Below are positions 23,435 through 31,326 of a stretch of DNA of 57,322 nt, in pieces. A program made the translations under genes and the position numbers. The number at the start of each line of letters is the position of its first letter. Within the stretch, counting starts at the first letter, position 1. Under the pieces are notes generated by a model, which had not been told where the DNA came from, made no database searches, and saw only the letters and a list, made by a program, of their open reading frames with translations. This DNA comes from Avichristensenella sp031549905 (GTDB lineage Bacteria; Bacillota; Clostridia; Christensenellales; Aristaeellaceae): NCBI GenBank assembly GCA_031549905.1, contig JAVBPC010000042.1, positions 1-57,322 on the forward strand, read 5' to 3'.

Positions 23435-24270
23435 TGCAGGCACCGCTTAAATCCCCTACGCAACTGGCCGGGCGAATTGATCGCCTCGGCCTTTGCGCGA
23501 TTACGCTGCTGCTGTGCTTCGGGTGGTTTTACTGGCTGTTCGGCCAGGTATGGCCCGCCGCGGCGGCCGGGGCCGCGCTGACGGTGCTGATCCTGCGCAC
23601 AGTCAGGCTGGGCGAAAAGCGCACCCTTGCCAGGCGCGAAGCCGCGCTGCGCCAAAGGATCGGCGGGGAAATGGCGGTGGATTCTCTGCTTCTGCAAAGC
23701 GCGCAGAGCGCCGCATCCAACGCCGCCACATGGCTGACCCAGGCGCTGGCGCTGACCGATTTTGAAGCAAAACCGGGCGGCGTGCTGGCACGGCACGAAC
23801 AGGGTCTGGTGTTCATCGCACTGGTGCAAAAGCACGCGTCCGCAAGCGCCGGGTGCGATGATGTGCTTTCCAAGGTGCGCGATGCGCGCGCGGAAGGCGC
23901 GGATGTCGCCATCGTGTGCTCCACCAGCCAGTTCACGCAGGAAGCCGTCATGCTTTCAGAAACCTTGACCCCTAAAACGCGGCTGCTGGGCCGCGACGGG
24001 CTGATCGGCATGGCAGGAATCAACGCGCCCGCCAGCGATGAGCAGCTGCGCGACCTGGGCAAGCGAAACCGCCGCGAATTCCGCAGGGAAGTCATCACCC
24101 AAAGGCTGCTAAGCCCCGGCAAAAAGCGGCGCTATGCGCTGTACGGGCTGGGCCTCGCCGCGCTGTACCTTTTCACGCGCCAGGTGATCTACGCAATTCC
24201 CGCGATGGTCTGCCTGGTGCTATTCGCCTTGTGCAGGCGGAAAAAGCAGCAGAAGTTTACGCTTTCGTAG
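23434..24270 (+). CDS. Membrane protein with degenerate Mrr/restriction-endonuclease-like domain
   Basis: 278 residues. Two hydrophobic helices near the N-terminus (about 23-58) and two near the C-terminus (about 235-268) flank a soluble central domain. That domain reads LVFIALVQKHAS ... GADVAIVCSTSQFTQEAVMLSETL ... LLGRDGLIGM, like the C-terminal half of the Mrr_cat fold, where the pattern is GxDxxxVxTxxFT...A...L.d...L. The catalytic GVDG Asp is not obvious (KPGGVLARH), so nuclease activity is doubtful. Start ATG overlaps the DUF1540 stop. Converges with yhbY with a 14-bp overlap. Function unknown. Confidence 0.6.
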   Translation: MQAPLKSPTQLAGRIDRLGLCAITLLLCFGWFYWLFGQVWPAAAAGAALTVLILRTVRLGEKRTLARREAALRQRIGGEMAVDSLLLQSAQSAASNAATWLTQALALTDFEAKPGGVLARHEQGLVFIALVQKHASASAGCDDVLSKVRDARAEGADVAIVCSTSQFTQEAVMLSETLTPKTRLLGRDGLIGMAGINAPASDEQLRDLGKRNRREFRREVITQRLLSPGKKRRYALYGLGLAALYLFTRQVIYAIPAMVCLVLFALCRRKKQQKFTLS

Positions 24271-24580
24271 GGGGATTGCCTTTCTTCGGCGCATCCTCCA
24301 GCAAGTGTTTCGCCTCGCGCGACTTTTTATAGATCACAAACTTGGACCCGATGCACTGCACCGGCTCCGCGTGCGTTTCGGTGCACAGGGCATCCAGCGC
24401 CTCCTTAGTTGTTTCATAGGGGGCGTTTTTTTGCACCGTCACCTTGATCAGTTCCCTGGCTTCCAGCGCATCCCACGCCTGCTGCACCACCGGGTGGGTG
24501 ATGCCTTCCTTGCCGATGTGCAGGATCGGCTCCATCGTGTTCGCAAGCCCCCGAAGGTATGCGCGCTCTTTGCTTGTCAT
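24257..24580 (-). CDS. yhbY: YhbY-type CRM-domain RNA-binding protein
   Basis: 107 residues. A single CRM domain with the GxxG-type loop at HIGKEGIT and helices starting MTSKERAYLRGLANTM. YhbY proteins associate with pre-50S ribosomal particles. The start at 24580 is favoured by similarity to the family (MTSKERAYLR). It follows obgE after 7 bp, a neighbourhood linking two large-subunit assembly factors. Confidence 0.9.
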   Translation of the reverse strand: MTSKERAYLRGLANTMEPILHIGKEGITHPVVQQAWDALEARELIKVTVQKNAPYETTKEALDALCTETHAEPVQCIGSKFVIYKKSREAKHLLEDAPKKGNPPTKA

Positions 24581-24587
24581 CTCTCTA

Positions 24588-25862
24588 TCACTCCACAAAA
24601 TCGAATTCCATATCGCCTACAACCACTGTATCCCCTTCGCCCGCGCCTGCTTCGCGCAGCTGGTCGATCACACCCAGGCGTCGCAGCGTGCGGTGGAACC
24701 AGTTCATTGACTCTTCATCATCGAAGTTGACGGAAGCGATCAGCCTGTCCGCACCCGGTCCTTCCACGAAGTATTCGCCGTCCTCCACACGGATCTCAAA
24801 CGCGTCCGCGCCTTCCCGCCCGAAGAGCTCGGCGTCGTCCGCCTCCTCGATGGGCTCGGGCTCAGGCAGCGTGGGCAGCACCTTGGCGATCTCCTTGAGC
24901 AGCGGGGCAAACCCCTGCTTCGTTGCCGCCGAAACGGCAAATACCGCAATGCCGGTGCCTTCAAGCTTCTCTTTCAGCCGCTCGATATTTTCCGCCGCAT
25001 CCGGCAGGTCGGTCTTGTTCGCGGCGACGATCTGCGGCCGCTCGGTCAGCCTGCCGTACTGGCGCAGCTCTTCGTTGATGCGGTCGAAATCCTCCAGCGG
25101 GTCGCGCCCCTCGCTGCCCGCGATATCCAGCACATGCACCAGCAGGCGCGTGCGCTCCACATGGCGCAGGAACGCGTGCCCAAGGCCCACGCCCAGGTGC
25201 GCGCCCTCCACAAGGCCGGGAATATCCGCCATCACATAGTCCGCGCCGAACTCGCGCACAATGCCCAGGTTCGGCTGCAATGTGGTGAAATGATAGTTGG
25301 CGATTTTGGGTCTGGCCGCCGTCACCACGGACAGTATCGTCGATTTGCCCACGTTGGGGTAACCGATGAGGCCGACATCCGCGATAGAGCGCAGCTCCAG
25401 CTCCACTTCAAGGATTTCCTTTTTTTCGCCTGGCTTGGCAAAGTTCGGGGCCTGCCTGGTCGGCGTGGCGAAATGCGCATTGCCCCAACCGCCGCGCCCG
25501 CCGCGCAGCAGCACGCGCTGCTCGCCTTTTTCGCGCAGGTCTGCAAGCACGCGGCCGCCTTCCAGTTCGCGGATGGTTGTGCCCACCGGCACTTTGATGA
25601 CCAGCGGCGCGCCCGATTTGCCCTTGCACATCGCGGCGGAGCCATCCACCCCGTTCTCGGCGGTGTACTTGCGCGTGTAGCGAAAATCCATCAGCGTGTG
25701 CGAGTTTTCATCCGCAAAAAAGACGATATCCCCGCCGCGCCCGCCGTCGCCGCCGTCCGGCCCGCCGTTTTGCACAAACTTTTCCCGGTGAAATGAAACG
25801 CACCCGTTTCCGCCGTTTCCGGCCTTGACGGTGATGCGAACCTTATCTACAAATAACGACAT
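24588..25862 (-). CDS. obgE: Obg/CgtA GTPase
   Basis: Ribosome-associated GTPase required for 50S assembly and, in B. subtilis, for sporulation initiation and stress signalling. 424 residues: glycine-rich Obg fold (1-158; GNGGNGCVSFHREKF), G domain with GYPNVGKST (G1), DIPGLVEGAH (G3) and NKTDLPD (G4), and a C-terminal OCT domain (from about 345). ATG at 25862 directly behind AGGAGG; the upstream in-frame extension through element A is not family-like. Its leader is occupied by palindromic element A. Confidence 0.96.
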   Translation of the reverse strand: MSLFVDKVRITVKAGNGGNGCVSFHREKFVQNGGPDGGDGGRGGDIVFFADENSHTLMDFRYTRKYTAENGVDGSAAMCKGKSGAPLVIKVPVGTTIRELEGGRVLADLREKGEQRVLLRGGRGGWGNAHFATPTRQAPNFAKPGEKKEILEVELELRSIADVGLIGYPNVGKSTILSVVTAARPKIANYHFTTLQPNLGIVREFGADYVMADIPGLVEGAHLGVGLGHAFLRHVERTRLLVHVLDIAGSEGRDPLEDFDRINEELRQYGRLTERPQIVAANKTDLPDAAENIERLKEKLEGTGIAVFAVSAATKQGFAPLLKEIAKVLPTLPEPEPIEEADDAELFGREGADAFEIRVEDGEYFVEGPGADRLIASVNFDDEESMNWFHRTLRRLGVIDQLREAGAGEGDTVVVGDMEFDFVE

Positions 25863-25877
25863 GCATCCTCCTGTTAT

Positions 25878-26036
25878 AGCCTGTTCAGGGTCTGGTGTTT
25901 GGTAGGTTTCCGAGGGATTTTTTTGACCAGTGTTCGAAAGAAAACGCCGGCGTAGCAGCGCTACGTCAAGTCTTCTTGAGGGCGCTGGGCGGAAAAAGAC
26001 CCGGAAAGATGCCAAACGCCAGATCCTGAACAGGCT
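25878..26036. repeat. Long imperfect palindrome, element A
   Basis: About 159 bp. Outer arms 25878-25902 and 26012-26036 are inverted with 23 of 25 matches. The centre is CGTAGC-AGC-GCTACG (about 25951-25965), and inner arms pair less perfectly. It fills the obgE-PAP2 gap. The central AGCAGCGCTACGTC and parts of the flank are shared with element B at 41189-41348; the right end recurs exactly at 15868-15885. No ORF or transposase inside. Could be a non-autonomous mobile element or a structured intergenic repeat. Confidence 0.75.
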
Positions 26037-26045
26037 CTTAAAAAC

Positions 26046-26492
26046 CTATCCCCTGATGACCGCTATGACCGCGCCCAGCGCCGCGCCGGCAAATACCTCC
26101 ACTGGCGTGTGGCCCAGCAGCTCTTTGACGGCCTGGTGCTGCGGCCAGCGGCCTTCCTCAATCACTTCCACCACAATGCGGTTGAGCAGGCGGGCCTGGA
26201 TGCCCGCCGCGCGGCGGACGCCCTGCGCATCATACATCACCACGATGGCAAGCGCCGCCGACAGCGCGAACACGGCGGAATCAAACCCCACGCGGAACCC
26301 TACGGCCATTGCCATGGCCACCACAAACGCCGCGTGGGAGCTGGGCATCCCGCCCATCCCAAGCATGCGGGAGATCATGATCTTGCGCGCCACTATGCTG
26401 ACAATGACCACCTTCATCACCTGCGCGATAAACCACGCAAGCACCGCGGTGCCAAGCACCCTGTTGGAAAACAGCGCAAGCATATTGTCCAT
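26046..26492 (-). CDS. Divergent PAP2 family (DUF212) membrane protein
   Basis: 148 residues, about four hydrophobic segments. It carries the pattern GGMPSSHAAFVVAMAMAVG and later LGHTPVEVFAGAALG, as in the divergent PAP2/YuiD family. The SH and GHT motifs resemble phosphatase motifs of PAP2 enzymes; a role in dephosphorylating polyprenyl phosphates is a guess supported by the adjacent prenyl synthase gene. The start overlaps the ispA stop (TGATG). Confidence 0.83.
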   Translation of the reverse strand: MDNMLALFSNRVLGTAVLAWFIAQVMKVVIVSIVARKIMISRMLGMGGMPSSHAAFVVAMAMAVGFRVGFDSAVFALSAALAIVVMYDAQGVRRAAGIQARLLNRIVVEVIEEGRWPQHQAVKELLGHTPVEVFAGAALGAVIAVIRG

Positions 26493-27367
26493 CAGCGGTC
26501 CCTCTTGACAAGCTGAAGCGCCGTTTCCCTGAGGAAATCAGCCTTCCCGCCGAACACCGACAGCGCCTCCAGCGCCGCGCCCGTGTACGCGCGCGCCGCC
26601 TCTTTCGCCGCCTGCACGCCGAACACGCCCGGCCACGTCAGCTTGCCGCGCGCCGCGTCCATGCCGGTATTCTTCCCCAAAATGGCGGCGTCGCCCTCCA
26701 CATCCAGCAGATCATCCTCAATCTGGAAGGCAATTCCTATCGCCCTTGCAAACGCCTCGCCCTGGGCGATGCGCACGGCGCTCTCGCCCGCCAGCGCCAT
26801 GCCCGCGGTCACGGCGCAGGTGATCAGGTCCGCCGTCTTGTGCAGGTGGATGTACTCGATCTCTGCGGGGCCGCCGCGCTTTTCGCGCTCACAAGTGAGG
26901 TCGGTGCACTGCCCGCCCACCATGCCGTGTACGCCCGCAGCCGCCGCAATGCGCCGCATGGCGGCGATCTCCGCGGGGCCTTTGGCGGCATCCAGCATCG
27001 TTTCAAACGCCAGCGACAGCAGCCCGTCCCCAGCCAGCACCGCCATGCCCTCACCGTACACCTGGTGGTTGGTGGGCCTTCCGCGCCGGAAGTCGTCGTT
27101 ATCCATCGCGGGCAGGTCGTCGTGAATCAAAGAGTACGCGTGGATCATCTCCAGCGCGCACGCATACGGCATCGCGTGTTCCATGTCGCCGCCCGCCATC
27201 TCGCACGCGGCCAGCAGCAGCATGGGGCGCAGGCGCTTGCCCTCGGCCAGCAGGCTGTAGCGCATCGCGGACAGCAGCGGCTCCGGGGCCTGGCAGCCGT
27301 CCATTTGCGCGGACAAAGCCGCGTCTATCGCGGCCATGTAAGCGGCCTTTTGCGCATCATAGGTCAT
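26492..27367 (-). CDS. ispA: Farnesyl/geranylgeranyl diphosphate synthase
   Basis: Short-chain trans-prenyl diphosphate synthase that elongates DMAPP with IPP. 291 residues. First Asp-rich motif LIHDDLPAMDNDD with the RRGRPTNH box, second Asp-rich motif FQIEDDLLDVEGD; the GKLTWPG stretch is also typical of IspA. It overlaps xseB upstream by 4 bp and PAP2 downstream by 1 bp. The xseA-xseB-ispA order is widely conserved in Firmicutes; dxs, which often follows, is absent here. Confidence 0.94.
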   Translation of the reverse strand: MTYDAQKAAYMAAIDAALSAQMDGCQAPEPLLSAMRYSLLAEGKRLRPMLLLAACEMAGGDMEHAMPYACALEMIHAYSLIHDDLPAMDNDDFRRGRPTNHQVYGEGMAVLAGDGLLSLAFETMLDAAKGPAEIAAMRRIAAAAGVHGMVGGQCTDLTCEREKRGGPAEIEYIHLHKTADLITCAVTAGMALAGESAVRIAQGEAFARAIGIAFQIEDDLLDVEGDAAILGKNTGMDAARGKLTWPGVFGVQAAKEAARAYTGAALEALSVFGGKADFLRETALQLVKRDR

Positions 27368-27570
27368 GCGTCCGCCTCCCCGCCGGAGAGGGTTTTCAGC
27401 TTCTTCTCGCTCGCGTCCAGCTGCTTTCCAAGCGCCGCCGCCAGCTTCATGCCTTCTTCATAGGCCGCCATCGCGTCTTCAAGCGGCATCTCGCCTTCCA
27501 GCGATGCCACCAGCGCCTCCAGCGCGGCAAGCCCCTCTTCAAATGTCATGCTGTTTTCTTTCTTTGGCAT
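27364..27570 (-). CDS. xseB: Exodeoxyribonuclease VII small subunit
   Basis: 68 residues, mostly helical: MTFEEGLAALEALVASLEGE...LEDAMAAYEEGMKL, the XseB signature. It partners XseA in the single-strand-specific exonuclease. Start at 27570 (GGAGG 6-7 nt upstream); an internal ATG at 27549 lacks a site. 63 bp after xseA, overlapping ispA. Confidence 0.93.
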   Translation of the reverse strand: MPKKENSMTFEEGLAALEALVASLEGEMPLEDAMAAYEEGMKLAAALGKQLDASEKKLKTLSGGEADA

Positions 27571-27633
27571 GGTTTTCCTCCGTTCTGGGTATGAATCAGA
27601 CGATATCGCGCTTTGCGTTCGCCCAAACGGTGA

Positions 27634-28815
27634 TCACGTAACCTCCGCCTGTAGCTTTCCCTTTGAAAGGCGGATCGAAATCGTATCCCCGGCGGCGGCC
27701 TGCGCAGCATCGCGCAATACCGCGCCGGTTTCGGTCGTCACCAGCGCGAACCCGCGCGCAAGCACATTGTCCGGCGACAGCGCCGAGAGCTTGCCCACCG
27801 CCGCCGCAAGGCGCAGGCGCGCCGTTTGCGACGTGCCCTCCACGCGCGTTTGCAGCAGAGCGGTCAGCGCGGTCAGGCGCGCGCGGCGCTCCAGCAGGCG
27901 TCTGTCAGGCCGCTGGGCTGAAAGGCGCAGCTTTTTCGCGTCCAGCTGATGCCGAAGCTCCGCCAGCCGCTGGTTCTGCGCGCGGCGCATGCGGTCTTTC
28001 AGAATAAACAGGTCATCAAACAGGTCATCCAGCTTGGGCACGGCAAGCTCCGCCGCCTGCGAAGGCGTCGCAGCCCGCGCGTCCGCAACAAAATCGGCCA
28101 GCGTAAAGTCCGTTTCATGCCCCACCGCGCTGATGACCGGCTTTTTGCAGGCGAAGATCGCCCGCGCGACGACCTCTTCGTTGAACGCCCACAGCTCCTC
28201 AAGGGAACCGCCACCGCGCCCCACGATGATCACATCCACACCGCCGTACGCGTCCATCTCGGCAAGGCCACGCGCGATATCTTCCGCCGCGCCGTCGCCC
28301 TGCACGGCGCTGGGGCGCAGCACAATCTGTACGCCGGGATGCCGCCGCCCCGCCACCTGCACGATATCATGCAGTACCGCGCCGGTGGGCGATGTCACCA
28401 CGCCCACGCCCTTAGGCAGCAGCGGCAGCGGCTTTTTCAGCGCCGGGTCGAACAGCCCTTCGGCCATCAGCCGCGCTTTGCGCCGCTCAAACTCTTGGTA
28501 CAGCGCACCCACGCCGTCGTCCCGAAGGTTATCCACATAGAACTGATACTGCCCCGCCGCAGGGTACAGCGCCGCGCTGCCGGTCAGCACCACGCGCATG
28601 CCGTCGCGCGGGGATACGGAAAGCCCCGTCGCGGCGGAACGGAACATCACGCACGCGATTTTGGACTCCTCATCCTTCAGCGTGAAGTACAGGTGCCCCG
28701 CCGTGTGGCGCTTGAAATTGCTGATCTCCCCCTGAAGGTGCACGCCGCGCAGCATCGGGTCAGATGCCAGCGTGCGGCGCACATACTCATTCAACTGGGA
28801 AACCGTCAGCGTCAT
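27634..28815 (-). CDS. xseA: Exodeoxyribonuclease VII large subunit
   Basis: 393 residues. N-terminal OB fold (LTVSQLNEYVRRTLASDPMLRGVHLQGEIS...), then the catalytic region with GVGVVTSPTGAVLHDI, GRGGGSLEELWAFN and SAVGHETDFTLADFVAD, then a coiled-coil segment. Cytoplasmic DNA repair nuclease. ATG at 28815 overlaps the folD stop by 4 bp; the GTG two codons upstream is less likely. Confidence 0.95.
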   Translation of the reverse strand: MTLTVSQLNEYVRRTLASDPMLRGVHLQGEISNFKRHTAGHLYFTLKDEESKIACVMFRSAATGLSVSPRDGMRVVLTGSAALYPAAGQYQFYVDNLRDDGVGALYQEFERRKARLMAEGLFDPALKKPLPLLPKGVGVVTSPTGAVLHDIVQVAGRRHPGVQIVLRPSAVQGDGAAEDIARGLAEMDAYGGVDVIIVGRGGGSLEELWAFNEEVVARAIFACKKPVISAVGHETDFTLADFVADARAATPSQAAELAVPKLDDLFDDLFILKDRMRRAQNQRLAELRHQLDAKKLRLSAQRPDRRLLERRARLTALTALLQTRVEGTSQTARLRLAAAVGKLSALSPDNVLARGFALVTTETGAVLRDAAQAAAGDTISIRLSKGKLQAEVT

Positions 28816-29675
28816 TTGCACGGTTTTTGCGCCCTTCCCTCGGCAGATTCCAGCGTGTTTTTCAGCAGCATCGCGATGGTCATCGGCCCCACGCCGCCCG
28901 GCACTGGGGTGATGTACCCGGCGACTTCCTTCGCGGCGTCAAAGTCCACATCGCCCACAACCTTGCCGTCATCCAGCCGGTTGATGCCCACATCGATGAC
29001 GACCGCGCCGGGCCTGATCATGTCGCCGGTGATCATGTGCGGCCTGCCGACCGCCGCCACCAGCACATCCGCCCTGCGCGTAACTTCCGCGAGATTCCGC
29101 GTTTTGGAATGGCATACCGTGACCGTGGCGTTTTCGCAAAGCAGCAGCAACGCCATTGGTTTCCCCACCACGTTGGAGCGGCCCACGACCACCGCTTCCT
29201 TGCCGGCAAGATCAATGCCTGTGCTGCGGATCAGCTCCATGCAGCCCTTCGGCGTGCAGGATACGAAGCCTTGCCCGCCCGTCAGCAGCGCGCCAAGGTT
29301 CATGACATGGTAGCCGTCCACATCCTTTTCGGGCGCGATCAGCGCAAGCGCGCGGCCCTCATCCAGTCCTTTGGGCAGCGGCAACTGCACCAGGATGCCG
29401 TCCACCTCTGGGTTTTCGTTCAGCGATATAATGGTTTCCTCCAGCTTTTGCTGGGGCGTATCCGCAGGCATGCGGATCTCAAACGAGCGGATGCCCGCCT
29501 TCTCGCAGGCAATCTTCTTGTTGCGCACATAGATCTGGCTGGCCGGGTCTTCGCCCACCAGCACCACCGCAAGGCCCGGCTGCGTGCCCTGCGCCGTCAG
29601 CGCTTCGCACCGCTTCGCTATGGCCCTCCTGGCCTCCATCGCAATCTTCTTGCCATCGATGATTTCAGCTGCCAC
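28812..29675 (-). CDS. folD: Methylenetetrahydrofolate dehydrogenase/cyclohydrolase
   Basis: Interconverts 5,10-methylene- and 10-formyl-THF using NADP+. 287 residues from a GTG at 29675, supported by AAAGGAGG 8 nt upstream; a longer reading frame has a non-homologous N-terminus. Features: SQIYVRNKKIACEKAGI with the catalytic Lys region, VDGILVQLPLP, PEKDVDGYH, CTPKGCMELI, the NADP-binding GRSNVVGKP and TPVPGGVGPMTIAMLL. The start overlaps the end of the upstream tsaD paralog by 11 bp. Confidence 0.95.
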   Translation of the reverse strand: MAAEIIDGKKIAMEARRAIAKRCEALTAQGTQPGLAVVLVGEDPASQIYVRNKKIACEKAGIRSFEIRMPADTPQQKLEETIISLNENPEVDGILVQLPLPKGLDEGRALALIAPEKDVDGYHVMNLGALLTGGQGFVSCTPKGCMELIRSTGIDLAGKEAVVVGRSNVVGKPMALLLLCENATVTVCHSKTRNLAEVTRRADVLVAAVGRPHMITGDMIRPGAVVIDVGINRLDDGKVVGDVDFDAAKEVAGYITPVPGGVGPMTIAMLLKNTLESAEGRAQKPCK

Positions 29676-30642
29676 TTGACTGCCTCCTTTGCAACACGTT
29701 TTCCGCGCCGATGAGCGCTGTGCCCACGGCGTTGTCTCCCGATAGTTCCGGCCTGCCAAAGTGCAGGCGCAGTGTGCGGTTGCGCCCCGCGATACGCGCG
29801 ATAATGTCATCTTTCAGCAGTGACGACGCCATCACCCCGCCGCACAGCAGCGCGTCCGAAAGGCCGGTTTCCTTCGCGCCCTCCACCACCAGGCGCGATA
29901 CCGTGCGCGCCACCACGGCGAAAACCTCCGCCGCGATGTCCTCTTTCGACAGCGTTCCCTCTTCGATCAGCCGCATCGCCTGCGCCTCCGCGCCGGAAAG
30001 GTGGCAATCGCACCCGCGCAGCGCGCTTGTCAGCCGCGCCGCGTCCTTTCCCTGCCGAGCCAGCGCCTCCAGGTGCGGCCCCGCCGGGAACGGCAGCCCT
30101 AGCGCCACGCCGACCCGGTCGATCAGCTGTCCGGCGCTGATGTCGAGCGTGCCGCCGATGCGGCGGATGTCCTCGCCACAGGCGACCAGCAGCTCCGTCG
30201 TGCCGCCGGAAAGATGCAGCGCCACTGAGGGCCTGTCCGCATCAAGACTTGTCCCCACACGCGCCGCGCGAAGATGCCCCGCCTGGTGCGTGGTCTCGTG
30301 CATCGGCACAATGAGCGCCGCCGCCAGCATGCGGGCCGCGCTCTCCCCCGCGCGGAACGCGGGCATGTACGAATTGATGTCCGGGCGCGGGCGCACGCTG
30401 GCGCAAACCGCGGCAATTTCCATTTCAGGGTGGTTTTCAAGCAATGTTTTCAGCAGCCCCGGTAGCCGCGTCATGTGCTGAAACACCATCTCGGACTGCA
30501 TCAGCCCGCGCCCGCCTTCAGGCACTGTCAGCAGTTTTCTCTCCTGAAAAAAAACACCATCCGCCGCGCTGGACTCCTCCATGCGGCAGAGGGCAAGAGA
30601 GGTGGTATAGCAGCTTGTATCGATGCCCAGGCACGCTTTCAC
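29665..30642 (-). CDS. TsaD/Kae1/Qri7-family paralog (M22, ASKHA fold)
   Basis: 325 residues. It begins LGIDTSCYTTSLAL (TsaD has GIETSCDETS) and has HETTHQAGHL at the metal-binding HxxxH region, LHLSGGTTELLVA where TsaD has SGGHTEL, and SGDNAVGTAL where TsaD has TDNAAMIA. The fold is clear but several TsaD active-site positions differ, so this is probably not the t6A synthase itself. Such paralogs sit between folD and nusB in many Clostridia. Role unknown. Confidence 0.8.
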   Translation of the reverse strand: MKACLGIDTSCYTTSLALCRMEESSAADGVFFQERKLLTVPEGGRGLMQSEMVFQHMTRLPGLLKTLLENHPEMEIAAVCASVRPRPDINSYMPAFRAGESAARMLAAALIVPMHETTHQAGHLRAARVGTSLDADRPSVALHLSGGTTELLVACGEDIRRIGGTLDISAGQLIDRVGVALGLPFPAGPHLEALARQGKDAARLTSALRGCDCHLSGAEAQAMRLIEEGTLSKEDIAAEVFAVVARTVSRLVVEGAKETGLSDALLCGGVMASSLLKDDIIARIAGRNRTLRLHFGRPELSGDNAVGTALIGAENVLQRRQSSGS

Positions 30643-31046
30643 CTGGGTGCGGCCCCCTGGCGCAGCAGGCTTCCCAGCACGCCGTTGATGAACGGGCCGG
30701 ATTCATCGGTGCTGAAGGTGTGCGAAAGCTCCACCGCCTCGCTGACGGCGACGGGGCCCGGAATATCCTCGCAATAGAGCATCTCAAACGCCGCAAGGCG
30801 CAGGATCGCAAGATCCACCTTGGACAGCCGGTCAAGCGACCAGTTGTTCAGGAACCGCTCAATCGCACCATCCAGTTCCCGCTGCTTTTCAAGCACGCCC
30901 TGGCGGGTTTTTTCGATGTATAGGGCGTCATCCGCCGTCGGGTTCATGCCGACCAGCGCTTCCAGCGCCTGTTGTCCGCCTTCCCCGCCAAGCATCTCCG
31001 CGTAAATCAGCTGCAGCGCCGCTTGACGGGCCTCCGCTCGCGCCAT
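30639..31046 (-). CDS. nusB: Transcription antitermination factor NusB
   Basis: 135 residues, all-helical NusB fold: MARAEARQAALQLIYAEML, LNNWSLDRLSKVDLAILRLAAFEMLY, PVAVSEAVELSHTFSTDESGPFINGVL. Binds boxA of rRNA leaders with NusE. Overlaps the tsaD paralog by 4 bp; 46 bp after the DUF2273 gene. Confidence 0.96.
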   Translation of the reverse strand: MARAEARQAALQLIYAEMLGGEGGQQALEALVGMNPTADDALYIEKTRQGVLEKQRELDGAIERFLNNWSLDRLSKVDLAILRLAAFEMLYCEDIPGPVAVSEAVELSHTFSTDESGPFINGVLGSLLRQGAAPR

Positions 31047-31092
31047 GGGGTCCTCACTCCTCTTTCGTCAGGCGGGCATGCCGCCGTGCGGG

Positions 31093-31326
31093 TTATTTCT
31101 TGCCGCCGAACAAATCAAAGAAATCGTTAAACAGCTTGCGCTTGTTTTTCGCGCCGCCAAGGAACAGGCCAAGCCCCGCCAGCCCGAACACCAGCAGCGT
31201 GATCCATACGCCTGCGTACAGCAGCATCAGCGCCGTCAGAATGCCCACAAACGCGCAGGCGATCCCGCATTCCTTGGTGCCGATGGTAAACACCTTCTCA
31301 AAGAAGCCCTTGTTGTCATCATGCAT
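31093..31326 (-). CDS. DUF2273 small membrane protein
   Basis: 77 residues with two adjacent hydrophobic segments (about 18-55) and a basic C-terminal tail. The asp23-amaP-DUF2273 trio is conserved; DUF2273 proteins are small integral membrane partners of the Asp23 envelope-stress system, exact role unknown. The ATG at 31326 lies inside the end of amaP (8-bp overlap). Confidence 0.75.
   Translation of the reverse strand: MHDDNKGFFEKVFTIGTKECGIACAFVGILTALMLLYAGVWITLLVFGLAGLGLFLGGAKNKRKLFNDFFDLFGGKK

Noticed and set aside
25863..26015. N-terminal extension of Obg through element A (longer in-frame start).
   Set aside because: The extra residues are encoded by the palindrome, are basic low-complexity, and the family start MSLFVDKVRI has its own AGGAGG site.
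25878..26036. CRISPR-like or tandem repeat at the palindromes.
   Set aside because: These are single inverted repeats without regular spacers or repeated units.
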